From: JOPF136 sp035272605
Lineage (GTDB): Bacteria > Acidobacteriota > Terriglobia > Acidiferrales > UBA7541
DNA length: 51,651 nucleotides
Assembly (NCBI GenBank): GCA_035272605.1
Contig: DATEQM010000258.1
Span: 1-51,651, forward strand
Direction: 5' to 3'
The translations under genes and the position numbers were made by a program. How positions within the stretch are numbered: the stretch's first letter is position 1; each line of letters begins with the position of its first letter. Below are positions 42,199-50,871 of this stretch, piece by piece. The notes under the pieces were generated by a model, which made no database searches, was not told the origin of the DNA, and worked only from the letters and a program-made list of their open reading frames with translations.

Positions 42199-43296
42199 TT
42201 GCGCTTCAGACGGTCGAGTCACATCACCAGCTATTGGGACGAAGGCAAGCTGGTCTTCGAGAATTTTCATACGCGAGTCGCCGTCACCGCTGCTCCTGAG
42301 ACCGCGTCCATTCTCAGCTTTTTCGATAGCTGGCGCTCTCCGCGAGAGCTGATGGCGCAATTACCAGCCTACAGCCCGCGGAGCGTGCGGCGGGCCATTG
42401 GCGAGCTCAGCCGGCAGACCTTGCTGCTCGGCGAAGGCACCCCCGCGGCGCGCGATGATGCCAGGGCGGCCAAGCTCTGGGCGCACTGGCTGCCCCACGG
42501 CAGCTTCCACTTCAGCACGCGTGACACCCCCGTCGTCCCCACGGCGCGCGAGGGCGCCGTTCTGAGAAGTTTTCTCGCCGAGTCCCCGCAGCCTTCTTTT
42601 TTCAAGCGCTATCCAATGGCGAAGCGCGTGCCTCTGCCGCCGCAGCAGCCGCCCGGCGACCAGTTCCCGCGCGTGCTTCTGGCCCGGCGCACGCATCGAG
42701 CGTACTCGAAGGCGCCAGTCCCCCTTCCGGCGATCTCGACTTTGCTTTATTTCACGTGGGGCATCACCGGCGGGGTTCGCTCGCCTGTCCTGGGCTGGCT
42801 GCCTCGCAGGACCAGCCCTTCGGGCGGCGCGCGGCAACCAGGCGAGGTTTATTTGCTCGCGCTGCGCGTCCAGGGGCTTGCCCCGGGCCTCTACCACTAT
42901 GACACGCGGCGGCATTGCCTCGAGCTGCTCCGCCGCGGCCGCTTTGCGAAGCGGGCGGTGGAATACTGCGGAGGCCAGTCCCATCCGGGAAAAGCGGCCG
43001 CATTGTTCCTGATGACCGCGGTCTTCCCGCGCGTGATGTGGAAATACCGCGCGCCGCGCGCTTATCGCATCGTGCTCGTCGACGCGGGCCACCTCTGCCA
43101 GACCTTTTTGTTGACGGCCACTTGGCTCGGTTTGGCCCCGTTCAGCGTGATGGCCATTTCGGAAAGCAGTATCGAGCGGGACTTGGGGATCGACGGTGTG
43201 AGCGAATCCGTGCTCTATGTTGCGGGAGTGGGAATCCCGCTCGCCCCCGGAGCGAGGGCTGCGGCGGATCGCAACCGTTTTTCTGCGTCTTTGTAG
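42199..43296 (+). CDS. SagB/ThcOx-type flavin dehydrogenase
   Basis: A 365-residue protein of the nitroreductase superfamily. The N-terminal about 85 residues (SSHITSYWDEGKLVFENFHT ... SPRSVRRAIGELSRQTLLL) look like a winged-helix or RRE-like domain. The nitroreductase-like domain (about 155-350) has RRTHRAYSKAPVPLPAISTL, the strand YRIVLVDAGHLCQTFLLTAT, LGLAPF and LGIDGVSESVLYVAGVG, all matching the SagB/McbC/ThcOx pattern that binds FMN and oxidises azolines to azoles. The start is TTG at 42199, with GGGAG 6 bases before it. No YcaO cyclodehydratase, transporter or protease is adjacent. Its 3' end overlaps the convergent kinase gene by 82 bases. Substrate uncertain. Confidence 0.85.
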   Translation: MRFRRSSHITSYWDEGKLVFENFHTRVAVTAAPETASILSFFDSWRSPRELMAQLPAYSPRSVRRAIGELSRQTLLLGEGTPAARDDARAAKLWAHWLPHGSFHFSTRDTPVVPTAREGAVLRSFLAESPQPSFFKRYPMAKRVPLPPQQPPGDQFPRVLLARRTHRAYSKAPVPLPAISTLLYFTWGITGGVRSPVLGWLPRRTSPSGGARQPGEVYLLALRVQGLAPGLYHYDTRRHCLELLRRGRFAKRAVEYCGGQSHPGKAAALFLMTAVFPRVMWKYRAPRAYRIVLVDAGHLCQTFLLTATWLGLAPFSVMAISESSIERDLGIDGVSESVLYVAGVGIPLAPGARAAADRNRFSASL

Positions 43297-46034
43297 ATTT
43301 CCAGGTCCGGGTCCGGCCGGCTCCAGTATTTCAGAAACGTTTCCAATTCGCTTCGTCCCCGGTCGGCCTGACCCGCCTTCAGGTACAGCAGCCCCAGCCG
43401 GTAATGGATCTCGACGATGTGGTGAAACGCCGGCGCATCGTAGCTCGCTATGCGTTCGGGCGTCCGCGCCAGGACGAGTTCGTATTGGCGAATAGCCTCG
43501 TCCGTTTTCCCTGCGGCGGCCAGGCAGCGCGCCAGGGTCTCGGCCGCCAAAGTCGAGTTTTCGTACTCCACGGCTTTCTGCGCTTCCTCGACGCTCGCCG
43601 CGGCGTTGCCCTGGGCCAACAGGAGTTCCGCCCGCAACAGGCTCAGAAAAGAGTTGTGCCGGGGGAAGGGCCGCTGGCTCGCCAGCGTGCTGAGCGTCCT
43701 GACGATTTTCTCCGCATCACCCGGGCGGTGCCCCTGCGCGTACAACCGGCCGAGCAAAAGGAGGATGATCGGGTGATTTTCCGTCGGATCAACATGGCTG
43801 ATGGCGCGGGCGAATTGTTCCGGAGTGCCTTCCGCAAGGGCCAGCTCTGCCAGTGCCATCCGCGACTGCGTCGCAGCAAACTTGTATCCCCGATTTTCAG
43901 CGGCGATGATTGTGGATTCGAGCTGCGCGCGCGCCTCGCGGTGCCGGCCCGTGGCCAGCGCCAGATCGGCGAGCCCGGCGCGCCCGGCGACTTCCGCATC
44001 GCCGTCGGCCCGGACCATGGTCTCAAACGTACCTTCCGCCTGGGTCATCTGGCCGCTCGACAGATAGGCGCGGCTTAGAGTCGTGAGGATTTCCGGATGG
44101 CTGGGGTGGCTGCGCAGCAGTTCCTGCGCGGTCGAAATCGCTTTTACCTCGTCCCCCTTTAGGAAATAGAACCGGGCCAGATTGCCTTCAGCTGTGACCA
44201 CGGGCTGGATCTGGAGCGCGGCCTGCGTCTCGCGGATGGCGGAATCGAAATCGAACTTTCCCTCGTAACACAGCCCGAGATTGGCTCGAGGCGCCGGATC
44301 CCGGGGCTGCAACTGTGCCAGGACCTGGTAATTTGCGCAGGCTTCTTCAAAGTTCCCGGAAACCAGATTGTAGTCGCCGAGAATCTTGTATCTTTCGACC
44401 TCGGAAACCCTCGTGGCAAGCTGCGAAGCCTTGTAGAGCTCCTGTATCGATCGGCCGTCATCCTCGAGGTTGGAGTACGCCACACCCAGGTATTCGTGTG
44501 CCATAGCGAAGTTCGGGTCCAGGCCCAGGGCCTTCTGAAGAAAGACCACCGCCTGCTGGGGGTCACCAGCCTGCAGCCGTTGCTTGCCGAGCGTGTAATA
44601 GCGAATTGCCTCGAGCGAGGCCGAAGTCACCCGTTCCAGCGGAGCCGAAGTTTCCTGTACTGCCGACGCCGATTCGCCCAGCCCGGTGCGAAGCTTCTGA
44701 ACAACCACATCCAGCTCCCCCGGAACGTGGCTAGCGTCAATGATGGTCTGATGGATGGTCACAATCGTCTGTCCGCCCGGCCTGACGGCTCGGGCGAGCA
44801 GCAGATAGCTCGAGCCCAAACGGCTGATCGAGCCCAGCACTACCGCCTCCAGGCCTTCCCGCTGGCAGATCTCGCGGCCAATCTCCTCGTCAATCCGGGA
44901 CGTGACAGGTTTCTCCATGCGCTGCAAAACGTCCGGCACCCGGCTCGAGGGGAACACGTTAAGGTAGTGGGATTGCTCCAGGGAGGCGGTCACCAATTCC
45001 GGCAACGTCTGGTCGAAGATAGGCTCGCCGGTGCGATTTTCGAATTCCCCGACCAGCACCGCGGGCTGGCGCGTGAGAGAAGCCCTTGCATGCCACCAAT
45101 AACTGAGCCCGCCACCCACCAACAGCACTGCCAAGGCGCCTGCCGCCAGTCTGAGCGCGCGCGAGGAGGTCCGTTCCGTGCGCGGAACCGGAACCGTCGA
45201 GCCCGCGCCGAGCCTGCGAAGGTCGGCCAGGATTTCCCGCGCGGATTGGTAGCGATGCTCGGGATCTTTCTCCAGGCATTTCAGGATCACGCTTTCGAGC
45301 CCGGCGGAAATATGCGGGTTCAAGGCACGCGGCGGCCGCGGCGCACGGTGCAGGATGGCCGCCAGTTGCCGCTGCGGCTCGCGTTCGTTTGGAAACAGCC
45401 GCTGCCCGGTGGCCATCTCGTACAGCACCGCGCCGGCCGCATAGATATCGCTCCGCGGGTCCGGCGGCGCCCCGTTTATCTGTTCCGGGGACATATAAGG
45501 CAGCGTCCCCGCGGCATCGCTGATTTGAGACACGGACTGGGTCGCAGCAGCCTCGCCCGCGGGGCTTAGAAATCTGGCCAGGCCGAAATCCAGAATTTTC
45601 AGCCGGCCATCCGCGGTAACGTGCAGATTGCCGGGCTTCAAATCGCAGTGAATCACTCCCTGCTCGTGAGCTGCCGCCAGACCCTCGGCCAGCTCCGCGC
45701 CGAGCAGCAGGATTTCCTTTTCCGCGAGCGGGCCTGCCGCTAGCTTGTCGTCCAGGGTGGTTCCCGCGACGTGCTCCATGACCAGAAAATCCACGTGGGA
45801 ATCGGTGGCAAATTCGTGGACCGTCGCGATATTGGGGTGGTTCAGCTTGGAGAGCGCCAGGGCTTCCTGGCGGAAGCGCTTCCGCGCTGCGTCGTCGGCC
45901 AGAGTCCCGGCGGGCAGGACTTTGATGGCTACGTCGCGTTCCAGGTGCTCATCGCGCGCGCGATATACCTCACCCATGCCCCCGGCGCCGAGTTTTTCCA
46001 GGATGCGAAAGTGGCCAAGCGTCCGACCGATCAT
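43215..46034 (-). CDS. TPR-containing Ser/Thr protein kinase, non-RD
   Basis: A 939-residue membrane kinase. The Hanks-type domain (1-275) has the G-loop GAGGMGEVY (16-24), Lys38, catalytic loop HCDLKPGN with Asp131 and Asn136, and DFG at 149-151; HRD is replaced by HCD, making it non-RD. A transmembrane helix lies at about 290-310 (LRLAAGALAVLLVGGGLSYW). The exported part has a FlgO/TolB-like region (about 325-460) and many TPR units (about 490-920). The ATG at 46034 is family-typical. Kinase domain in, TPR/TolB-like domain out is common in Acidobacteriota. Signals and targets unknown. The 3' end overlaps the SagB gene. Confidence 0.93.
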   Translation of the reverse strand: MIGRTLGHFRILEKLGAGGMGEVYRARDEHLERDVAIKVLPAGTLADDAARKRFRQEALALSKLNHPNIATVHEFATDSHVDFLVMEHVAGTTLDDKLAAGPLAEKEILLLGAELAEGLAAAHEQGVIHCDLKPGNLHVTADGRLKILDFGLARFLSPAGEAAATQSVSQISDAAGTLPYMSPEQINGAPPDPRSDIYAAGAVLYEMATGQRLFPNEREPQRQLAAILHRAPRPPRALNPHISAGLESVILKCLEKDPEHRYQSAREILADLRRLGAGSTVPVPRTERTSSRALRLAAGALAVLLVGGGLSYWWHARASLTRQPAVLVGEFENRTGEPIFDQTLPELVTASLEQSHYLNVFPSSRVPDVLQRMEKPVTSRIDEEIGREICQREGLEAVVLGSISRLGSSYLLLARAVRPGGQTIVTIHQTIIDASHVPGELDVVVQKLRTGLGESASAVQETSAPLERVTSASLEAIRYYTLGKQRLQAGDPQQAVVFLQKALGLDPNFAMAHEYLGVAYSNLEDDGRSIQELYKASQLATRVSEVERYKILGDYNLVSGNFEEACANYQVLAQLQPRDPAPRANLGLCYEGKFDFDSAIRETQAALQIQPVVTAEGNLARFYFLKGDEVKAISTAQELLRSHPSHPEILTTLSRAYLSSGQMTQAEGTFETMVRADGDAEVAGRAGLADLALATGRHREARAQLESTIIAAENRGYKFAATQSRMALAELALAEGTPEQFARAISHVDPTENHPIILLLLGRLYAQGHRPGDAEKIVRTLSTLASQRPFPRHNSFLSLLRAELLLAQGNAAASVEEAQKAVEYENSTLAAETLARCLAAAGKTDEAIRQYELVLARTPERIASYDAPAFHHIVEIHYRLGLLYLKAGQADRGRSELETFLKYWSRPDPDLEIYKDAEKRLRSAAALAPGASGIPTPAT

Positions 46035-46072
46035 GAGCAGGGGCCTTCCGCCCCTTCGGTTGCTTGCTCGCG

Positions 46073-46101
46073 ATGTTAGGCGTCGGTCTGGAGCAAGTCA
46101 A
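46073..46101 (-). promoter_or_regulatory. Putative sigma70 promoter of the TPR kinase
   Basis: Minus-strand TTGACT (46101-46096), a 17-base spacer and TAACAT (46078-46073), about 40 bases before the kinase ATG. Spacing is ideal; the -10 is a 4/6 match. Confidence 0.5.
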
Positions 46102-46162
46102 CGCGCCGGCTGGTGGATGGTTCGCAGACGATAGGTTAGACTGAACTATTCCCGCTTTCCGC

Positions 46163-46252
<90 letters not shown>

Positions 46253-46359
46253 CCCTACGTCGTGCCGGCTGCACGTGGCGCGCCATTCGGGAGACCGCAT
46301 AGCATAAAATGGCAGGCCATCCTCATCTCGCATGGTGTCAAATGACCGCTCCTCCCCGC

Positions 46360-47268
46360 ATGAAGATGGTGCTTGCTGTAGCTCTTACGCTCTTGTTCCC
46401 CACCTGCCTGCACGCGAATCCTGCAAAGCCGGCCCTCGAAATCGTGGTGCTTGGCTCCGGTGGGCCACGCGCGTTCGGCAGAGCCGGCTCCGGCTTCATC
46501 GTGGAGGTCGAAGGAGTTCCCCGGATCTTGGTGGACGCCGGACCGGGCGCATTCCTCCGGATCGGAGAATTGCGCCTGGATTTGGAAAAAGTGGACACGG
46601 TTCTGCTGACGCATCTGCATATCGATCACAGCGGTGACCTTCCCGCTCTCTTCAATGCCCGCGCGCTCACCAGTGACGGCCCCATCGTGTACCGCGTGTT
46701 CGGCCCGGACGGAGCGGGCCTGTTCCCCAAAACTTCGCGATTTGTGAATCTGCTGGTGGGAGACGGCGGCGCGTTCGCCTACCAAAAGACGTTTGGCGCC
46801 GACGAATCGTTTGTCGTCCGCGATCTGGCGACTCGGCTGGATTCAGCGCAAGCCAGGATATTGGATGAGGACGGCCTGGTGGTGGAAGAAATCGCCACGC
46901 ATCACGGCGACTGCCCTTCGGTGGCTTACCGGATTTCCTATAAAGGCGTGTCCGTGGTTTTCTCCGGAGACATGGATGCATCCGCGCTGCCGAATCTGGT
47001 GCGCTTGGCGAAGGATGCGGACTTGCTGATTTTCAATTGCGCCGTGCTCGACCCTCCCGGCTCGCCGTCGCAGTTGTACGACCTGCATACGCCTCCCAAG
47101 AAAATTGGCGAAGCCGCGCGCGCGAGCGGCGTGAAGAGCCTGTTGCTCAGCCATCTTGCCCCCGATGTGGAAGGGCAGAAGGACGCGGTACGGAAATCGA
47201 TTGGCGCGGCCTTCGCCGGGCCCGTTGCGTTCGCCAGCGATAAGCTGCGCGTACCTGTCGGCAAGTGA
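46360..47268 (+). CDS. Exported metallo-beta-lactamase-fold hydrolase
   Basis: A 302-residue MBL-fold protein. The ATG at 46360 gives a signal peptide (MKMVLAVALTLLFPTCLHAN); in-frame ATGs at 46342 and 46309 are alternatives and no strong Shine-Dalgarno decides between them. The zinc motif HLHIDH has His85, His87, Asp89 and His90. Other pieces are VLGSGGP near the start, EIATHHGDCPSVAYRI, VVFSGDMD with a metal Asp, and LLSHLAP with the last His. The pattern is nearest to arylsulfatase / RNase Z-like MBL proteins, but the signal peptide argues for a periplasmic hydrolase. Substrate unknown. It follows tRNA-Ser. Confidence 0.88.
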   Translation: MKMVLAVALTLLFPTCLHANPAKPALEIVVLGSGGPRAFGRAGSGFIVEVEGVPRILVDAGPGAFLRIGELRLDLEKVDTVLLTHLHIDHSGDLPALFNARALTSDGPIVYRVFGPDGAGLFPKTSRFVNLLVGDGGAFAYQKTFGADESFVVRDLATRLDSAQARILDEDGLVVEEIATHHGDCPSVAYRISYKGVSVVFSGDMDASALPNLVRLAKDADLLIFNCAVLDPPGSPSQLYDLHTPPKKIGEAARASGVKSLLLSHLAPDVEGQKDAVRKSIGAAFAGPVAFASDKLRVPVGK

Positions 47269-47332
47269 GAAATCGAAAGGCGCGGGGGGAAGCGCAGCCG
47301 GGCCCGGGCGGGTTCGCCGGGGGAATCACTCC

Positions 47333-47362
47333 TTGCGGCACCGAATTCAATCGTGCTATCCT
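47333..47362 (+). promoter_or_regulatory. Putative promoter of the toxin-antitoxin pair
   Basis: TTGCGG (47333-47338), an 18-base spacer, and an extended -10 TGC-TATCCT (47357-47362) upstream of the antitoxin ATG. It is a moderate match. The antitoxin probably binds nearby, but I see no clear operator palindrome. Confidence 0.35.
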
Positions 47363-47385
47363 TACTGTAAAGAAGGCAGGTAAAA

Positions 47386-47634
47386 ATGGCGCGTACCAGC
47401 ACGATCAGCAGCAAAGGACAGATCACCGTTCCTTTGGAGATTCGCAATCGCCTGGGCCTGAAGACGGGAGATCGCGTGGAATTTGTCGTCGAAAAGAACC
47501 GGACGATTCTTCGCCCCGCGCGCGCGGCGGAGAATCCCTTCTTGAAGTATGTTGGCGCCTTTCCAGCCTTCTCCAGCGTCCGCGAGATCAATGCCTGGGT
47601 TCGCGCTCTGCGGGACGAGGAAGACAGCGAATAA
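47386..47634 (+). CDS. AbrB/MazE-family antitoxin
   Basis: An 82-residue antitoxin. The N-terminal swapped-hairpin AbrB/SpoVT domain is clear: STISSKGQITVPLEIRNRLGLKTGDRVEFVVEKNRTILRP. The C-terminal 35 residues would bind the toxin. It ends 3 bases before the ATG of a PIN-domain protein, the standard VapB/VapC-like arrangement with autoregulation expected by complex binding to the promoter. Confidence 0.93.
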   Translation: MARTSTISSKGQITVPLEIRNRLGLKTGDRVEFVVEKNRTILRPARAAENPFLKYVGAFPAFSSVREINAWVRALRDEEDSE

Positions 47635-47637
47635 CAT

Positions 47638-48051
47638 ATGAGAACGGCAATTGACTCAAACGTATTCTCTGCCATGTGGTCCAGGGAGCCATTTGCCGCA
47701 GAGGTTGCGCAGAAACTTGGGAATGCCAAGTCGGAAGGAGGTCTGGTAGTTGCCGCTGCCGTTTACGCGGAACTACTCGCCTATCCAAACCTCGGGGAAT
47801 CCTCGATTCGCGATTTTATCGAGAACACAGGAATTGCGGTGGACTTTGATTTGCCTCAATCCGTTTGGATTGTGGCCGGGCAACGCTTCGCTCGCTATGC
47901 CCATCGCCGCCGGCGGTCAGCCCGCGAAGGGCCCCGGCGGCTGCTCGTGGATTTCATCATCGGCGCCCATGCGCTGTCCCAGGCCGACCGTCTGATGACG
48001 CTCGACCCGAGACCCTACAAGCAGGATTTTCCGGAACTGAAGCTCATCTAA
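47638..48051 (+). CDS. PIN-domain toxin (VapC-like ribonuclease)
   Basis: A 137-residue PIN nuclease. The four acidic residues of the family are visible: Asp6 (AIDSNVF), Glu45 (VYAELLAY), Asp105 (LLVDFIIGAHAL) and Asp123 (TLDPR). It probably cleaves RNA in a Mg2+-dependent way and is neutralised by the preceding antitoxin. All active-site residues are intact, so it is probably functional. The target RNA cannot be told from sequence. Confidence 0.93.
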   Translation: MRTAIDSNVFSAMWSREPFAAEVAQKLGNAKSEGGLVVAAAVYAELLAYPNLGESSIRDFIENTGIAVDFDLPQSVWIVAGQRFARYAHRRRRSAREGPRRLLVDFIIGAHALSQADRLMTLDPRPYKQDFPELKLI

Positions 48052-48086
48052 ATTGTATCGCTCGGCCTCCAAGTGATTGCCGCCCT

Positions 48087-49073
48087 TCAGGCGAATCCGA
48101 CCACTGGATGCGCCACGTAGGGCTCTTCCAACGCGGCAATCTCCTCCGGCGAGAGTTTCAACGACAGCCCAGCGACGGCATCCTCGAGGTGTTGCAGTTT
48201 CGTGGCCCCGACGATCGGCGCGGTGACCACCGGCTTGGCCAGCAGCCAGGCAAGAGCGATCTGCGCGCGGGGCACGCCGCGCTTCTCGGCGATTTCTCCC
48301 ACTCGCTCCACGACTTTTTGGTCCGCCTCCGCCGTGGCGTCGTACAGCTTCTTGCTCACTTCGTCGCGTTCCATCCGATCCGTTTTCTCGCCCCAGGGGC
48401 GCGCCAGCCTGCCGCGGGCCAGCGGGCTCCACGGCAGCACGCCGATCCCTTCTGCGGCGCACAGCGGCAGCATCTCGCGCTCTTCCTCGCGGTTCAGCAG
48501 GTTGTAATGGTCCTGCATGCTGACAAAGCGCGTCCAGCCGCGCCCGCCGGCCAAATACAGCGCCTTCGAGAACTGCCAGGCGAACATCGAGGAGGCGCCC
48601 AAGTAACGCGCCTTCCCCGCTTTCACCACGTCATGCAATGCCTCGAGCGTTTCCTCGATCGGCGTGGCGTAGTCCCACCGGTGGATCTGGTAGAGGTCCA
48701 CATGGTCCACGCCCAGGCGAAGCAGGCTCGCATCCATGGCCGCAAAAATCGCCTTCCGAGAGAGGCCCCGGGCGTTGGGTCCCTTGCGCTGCGGGAAATA
48801 TACCTTCGTGGCGATCACCACCTCGTCGCGGCGCGCAATTTCGCGCAGCGCGCGGCCCAGGATCTCCTCGCTCGACCCATCCGAGTAGCTGTTCGAGGTG
48901 TCGAAGAAATTGATGCCCAGCTCAAACGCCCGGCGGATAAAGGGACGGCTCTGCTCTTCGTCCAGCGTCCAGGAATGCGCGCCCCGGCCGGGTTCGCCGT
49001 AACTCATGCACCCCAGGCAGATGCGCGAGACGTCCAGTCCGGTGCTGCCCAGCTTCACGTATTCCATGGCCAT
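48087..49073 (-). CDS. Aldo/keto reductase
   Basis: A 328-residue AKR of the YgdS/Tas-like group. The catalytic tetrad is present: Asp58 (FFDTSNSYSDG), Tyr63, Lys90 (VIATKVYF) and His131 (YQIHRWD). A TIM-barrel ending with APIVGATKLQHLEDAV binds NADPH. The start may be the ATG at 49073 or the one two codons later. The substrate is probably a small aldehyde or ketone. It is convergent with the toxin gene and stands alone. Confidence 0.93.
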   Translation of the reverse strand: MAMEYVKLGSTGLDVSRICLGCMSYGEPGRGAHSWTLDEEQSRPFIRRAFELGINFFDTSNSYSDGSSEEILGRALREIARRDEVVIATKVYFPQRKGPNARGLSRKAIFAAMDASLLRLGVDHVDLYQIHRWDYATPIEETLEALHDVVKAGKARYLGASSMFAWQFSKALYLAGGRGWTRFVSMQDHYNLLNREEEREMLPLCAAEGIGVLPWSPLARGRLARPWGEKTDRMERDEVSKKLYDATAEADQKVVERVGEIAEKRGVPRAQIALAWLLAKPVVTAPIVGATKLQHLEDAVAGLSLKLSPEEIAALEEPYVAHPVVGFA

Positions 49074-49324
49074 TGCTCGTTCGCGCCCCGGTTATTCCCG
49101 TCGAGCCGATCAACCGCTGCTACTCTACATCACTCGGGCGGCCCGTGCCGTGCGCCGGCCAGCGTACACCATTCTCAGCAGAAACCCGGGCATGCCGCGG
49201 GGCATCTAAAGGAGCAGAGGCCCAACAGGGCTTCCACTACCGGGACGGTCCCCGGAGCCCAGTGGGTTGTAGCGCAGGGCTCTCCGGACTATACTGAGGG
49301 CGTACCGGAGCAGGAGCGGATGCC

Positions 49325-50353
49325 ATGAGCGCTCGGCTGCCCTTTCGCCTTTCGACTCTCCTCTTCGCTGCCCTTGTCTGGGCGGCGGTTCCCAACCTCG
49401 CTTTCGCTGGTCCCGGTGGTGGCCATGGCGGCGGTGGCGGCGGCCACAGCGGTGGCGGCGGGCACGGTGGCGGTGCCGGGCACAGTGGCGGCGGGCATGC
49501 GTCCGCTGCGGCAGGGCACAACTCCTCAACTTCATCCGGAAATTACCACTCCACCGTGAATGGGCCTTCGGGCGGCTACAGTGGCTACGCCCAGCCGAAC
49601 TCTTACGCGGCCTCGGGCGCTGGAGCAGGCCAGAGATCCCTGTCGTCCTTCGTTCCCTCCTTCGAATCGGCCGCCCAACGCGGCGCCACGGAAGCGGCGC
49701 TCTCTCGCCTAGCCGCGCATGGGTGGGATTTCACGCCTTCCTCGGGAATTACTCGAGCCGTTGCCGCGCCGGGGGTTCGCTTCCCCGGAATTCTGCCCCT
49801 GCGCTGGCCGTCCGGGGGACGCCGCTTCCCCTATGCCACGGCCACGATCATTCCTGGCGCGGGCTTCGGTTTTGGCGGGTATCCGTGCCCCAGGCGATGC
49901 GGGTTTCAGGGCTGTGGCTTTGGCCCCGGTTATGGCTTCGGCTACTACGGTTACGGTCTCGGATATGGCGTGGGAGGGATCTATCCTTACCTCGCCGACG
50001 AGTACTATTCTCCCGATGTCTCTCCCGACAGCGCCGGCTACACGGACCTCAACGGCGACTACATAGCCGAGCCGGGCGGAACGGTCCCACCGGATGTCGA
50101 GTCCGGGACCCCGAACCCCGACGAGCCCGGGCCAGCCGAGACCGCCCAACCCCCAGCACAAATCATTCTCAAAGACGGCTCCGCCTACGCCGTCAAGTCC
50201 TACTGGGTGTCAAACGGCCAGCTTTACTATCAGCCGGTGACCGGGGGTTTGAGTCACGTCCCCGTGGATCAACTCGATCTGGCCGCCACCGTGGCCGCGA
50301 ATTCCCGCAATGGCGTGCCGTTCACGCTTTCCGACCGGCCGCCGCACGACTGA
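49325..50353 (+). CDS. Exported Gly/His-rich protein
   Basis: A 342-residue exported protein. A signal peptide (about 1-28, ending AFAGP) is followed by a Gly/His-rich stretch (about 30-65: repeated GGGHGGG and GHSGGG units), a mixed middle region with a Tyr/Gly-rich segment (GFGPGYGFGYYGYGLGYGVG at about 200-220) and a C-terminal small domain (IILKDGSAYAVKSYWVSNGQ) that resembles a wall- or matrix-protein module seen in Acidobacteriota. The Gly/His repeat could bind metal ions; this is speculative. AGGAG lies just upstream of the ATG. Confidence 0.75.
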   Translation: MSARLPFRLSTLLFAALVWAAVPNLAFAGPGGGHGGGGGGHSGGGGHGGGAGHSGGGHASAAAGHNSSTSSGNYHSTVNGPSGGYSGYAQPNSYAASGAGAGQRSLSSFVPSFESAAQRGATEAALSRLAAHGWDFTPSSGITRAVAAPGVRFPGILPLRWPSGGRRFPYATATIIPGAGFGFGGYPCPRRCGFQGCGFGPGYGFGYYGYGLGYGVGGIYPYLADEYYSPDVSPDSAGYTDLNGDYIAEPGGTVPPDVESGTPNPDEPGPAETAQPPAQIILKDGSAYAVKSYWVSNGQLYYQPVTGGLSHVPVDQLDLAATVAANSRNGVPFTLSDRPPHD

Positions 50354-50543
50354 GCCATCGCTCGGCCCCATCCTCCTGTGCCCGCGTGCCGGCGAACCCC
50401 ATTTCACTGGAATTTCTCTTTTAAGCAACATGTTCGAGAAGTTCGCCATCCAATCATCGTTTGACGCGCATCATTCTGCGTAGGAGCACTCTGGGGGTGG
50501 CTTCCAGCGCCTGGCCGGAACTTCCCGGGTCGAACGGGGAAAA

Positions 50544-50765
50544 GTGCAACGAATCAAACGAGTGGTGAAGACGGTATTCGGGTTCACCTTGCTGGCCATC
50601 GGCGCGGTGTTATTGATCACGCCCGGACCGGGTTGGCTGGTCATTCTGGCGGGGCTGGCCGTGCTCGCCGCGGAATTCCTTTGGGCGCGCCGCCTGCTCG
50701 ACCGACTGAAGAGCGGTGCAGGGCGCGTCGCAGGTGCTCTGCGCCCCGGCAACAACGCTTCCTGA
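50544..50765 (+). CDS. PGPGW-family small membrane protein
   Basis: A 73-residue protein. It has the family motif LLITPGPGWLVILAGLAVLA within two hydrophobic segments (about 10-25 and 30-46), then a basic tail (RRLLDRLKSGAGRVAG). The start is GTG at 50544 with GGGGAA upstream. Such proteins belong to the putative transmembrane PGPGW (TIGR02611-like) group, whose role is unknown. Confidence 0.85.
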   Translation: MQRIKRVVKTVFGFTLLAIGAVLLITPGPGWLVILAGLAVLAAEFLWARRLLDRLKSGAGRVAGALRPGNNAS

Positions 50766-50770
50766 CCCTG

Positions 50771-50793
50771 AGTAGGGCAGGCATTCCTGCCCG
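50771..50793. repeat. Short palindrome with CATT loop
   Basis: GGGCAGG (50776-50782) and CCTGCCC (50787-50793) flank CATT, right after the PGPGW gene stop. GGCATTCC and GCCCGT are shared with 2731-2757 read on the other strand. A degenerate second unit (GGCAGAAGATTTCCTGTC) follows about 10 bases later. Confidence 0.5.
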
Positions 50794-50871
50794 TCTCCCG
50801 CCGCGTGGCAGAAGATTTCCTGTCGAACATCCGGTGAGACGAAGGGCGTATCTCGTACCCGCCGCCCGCCT

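Noticed and set aside
49411..49510. GGTGGC-rich stretch as a tandem DNA repeat
   Set aside because: The units are irregular and correspond to Gly/His codons of an exported protein, so it is a protein-level repeat rather than a DNA array.
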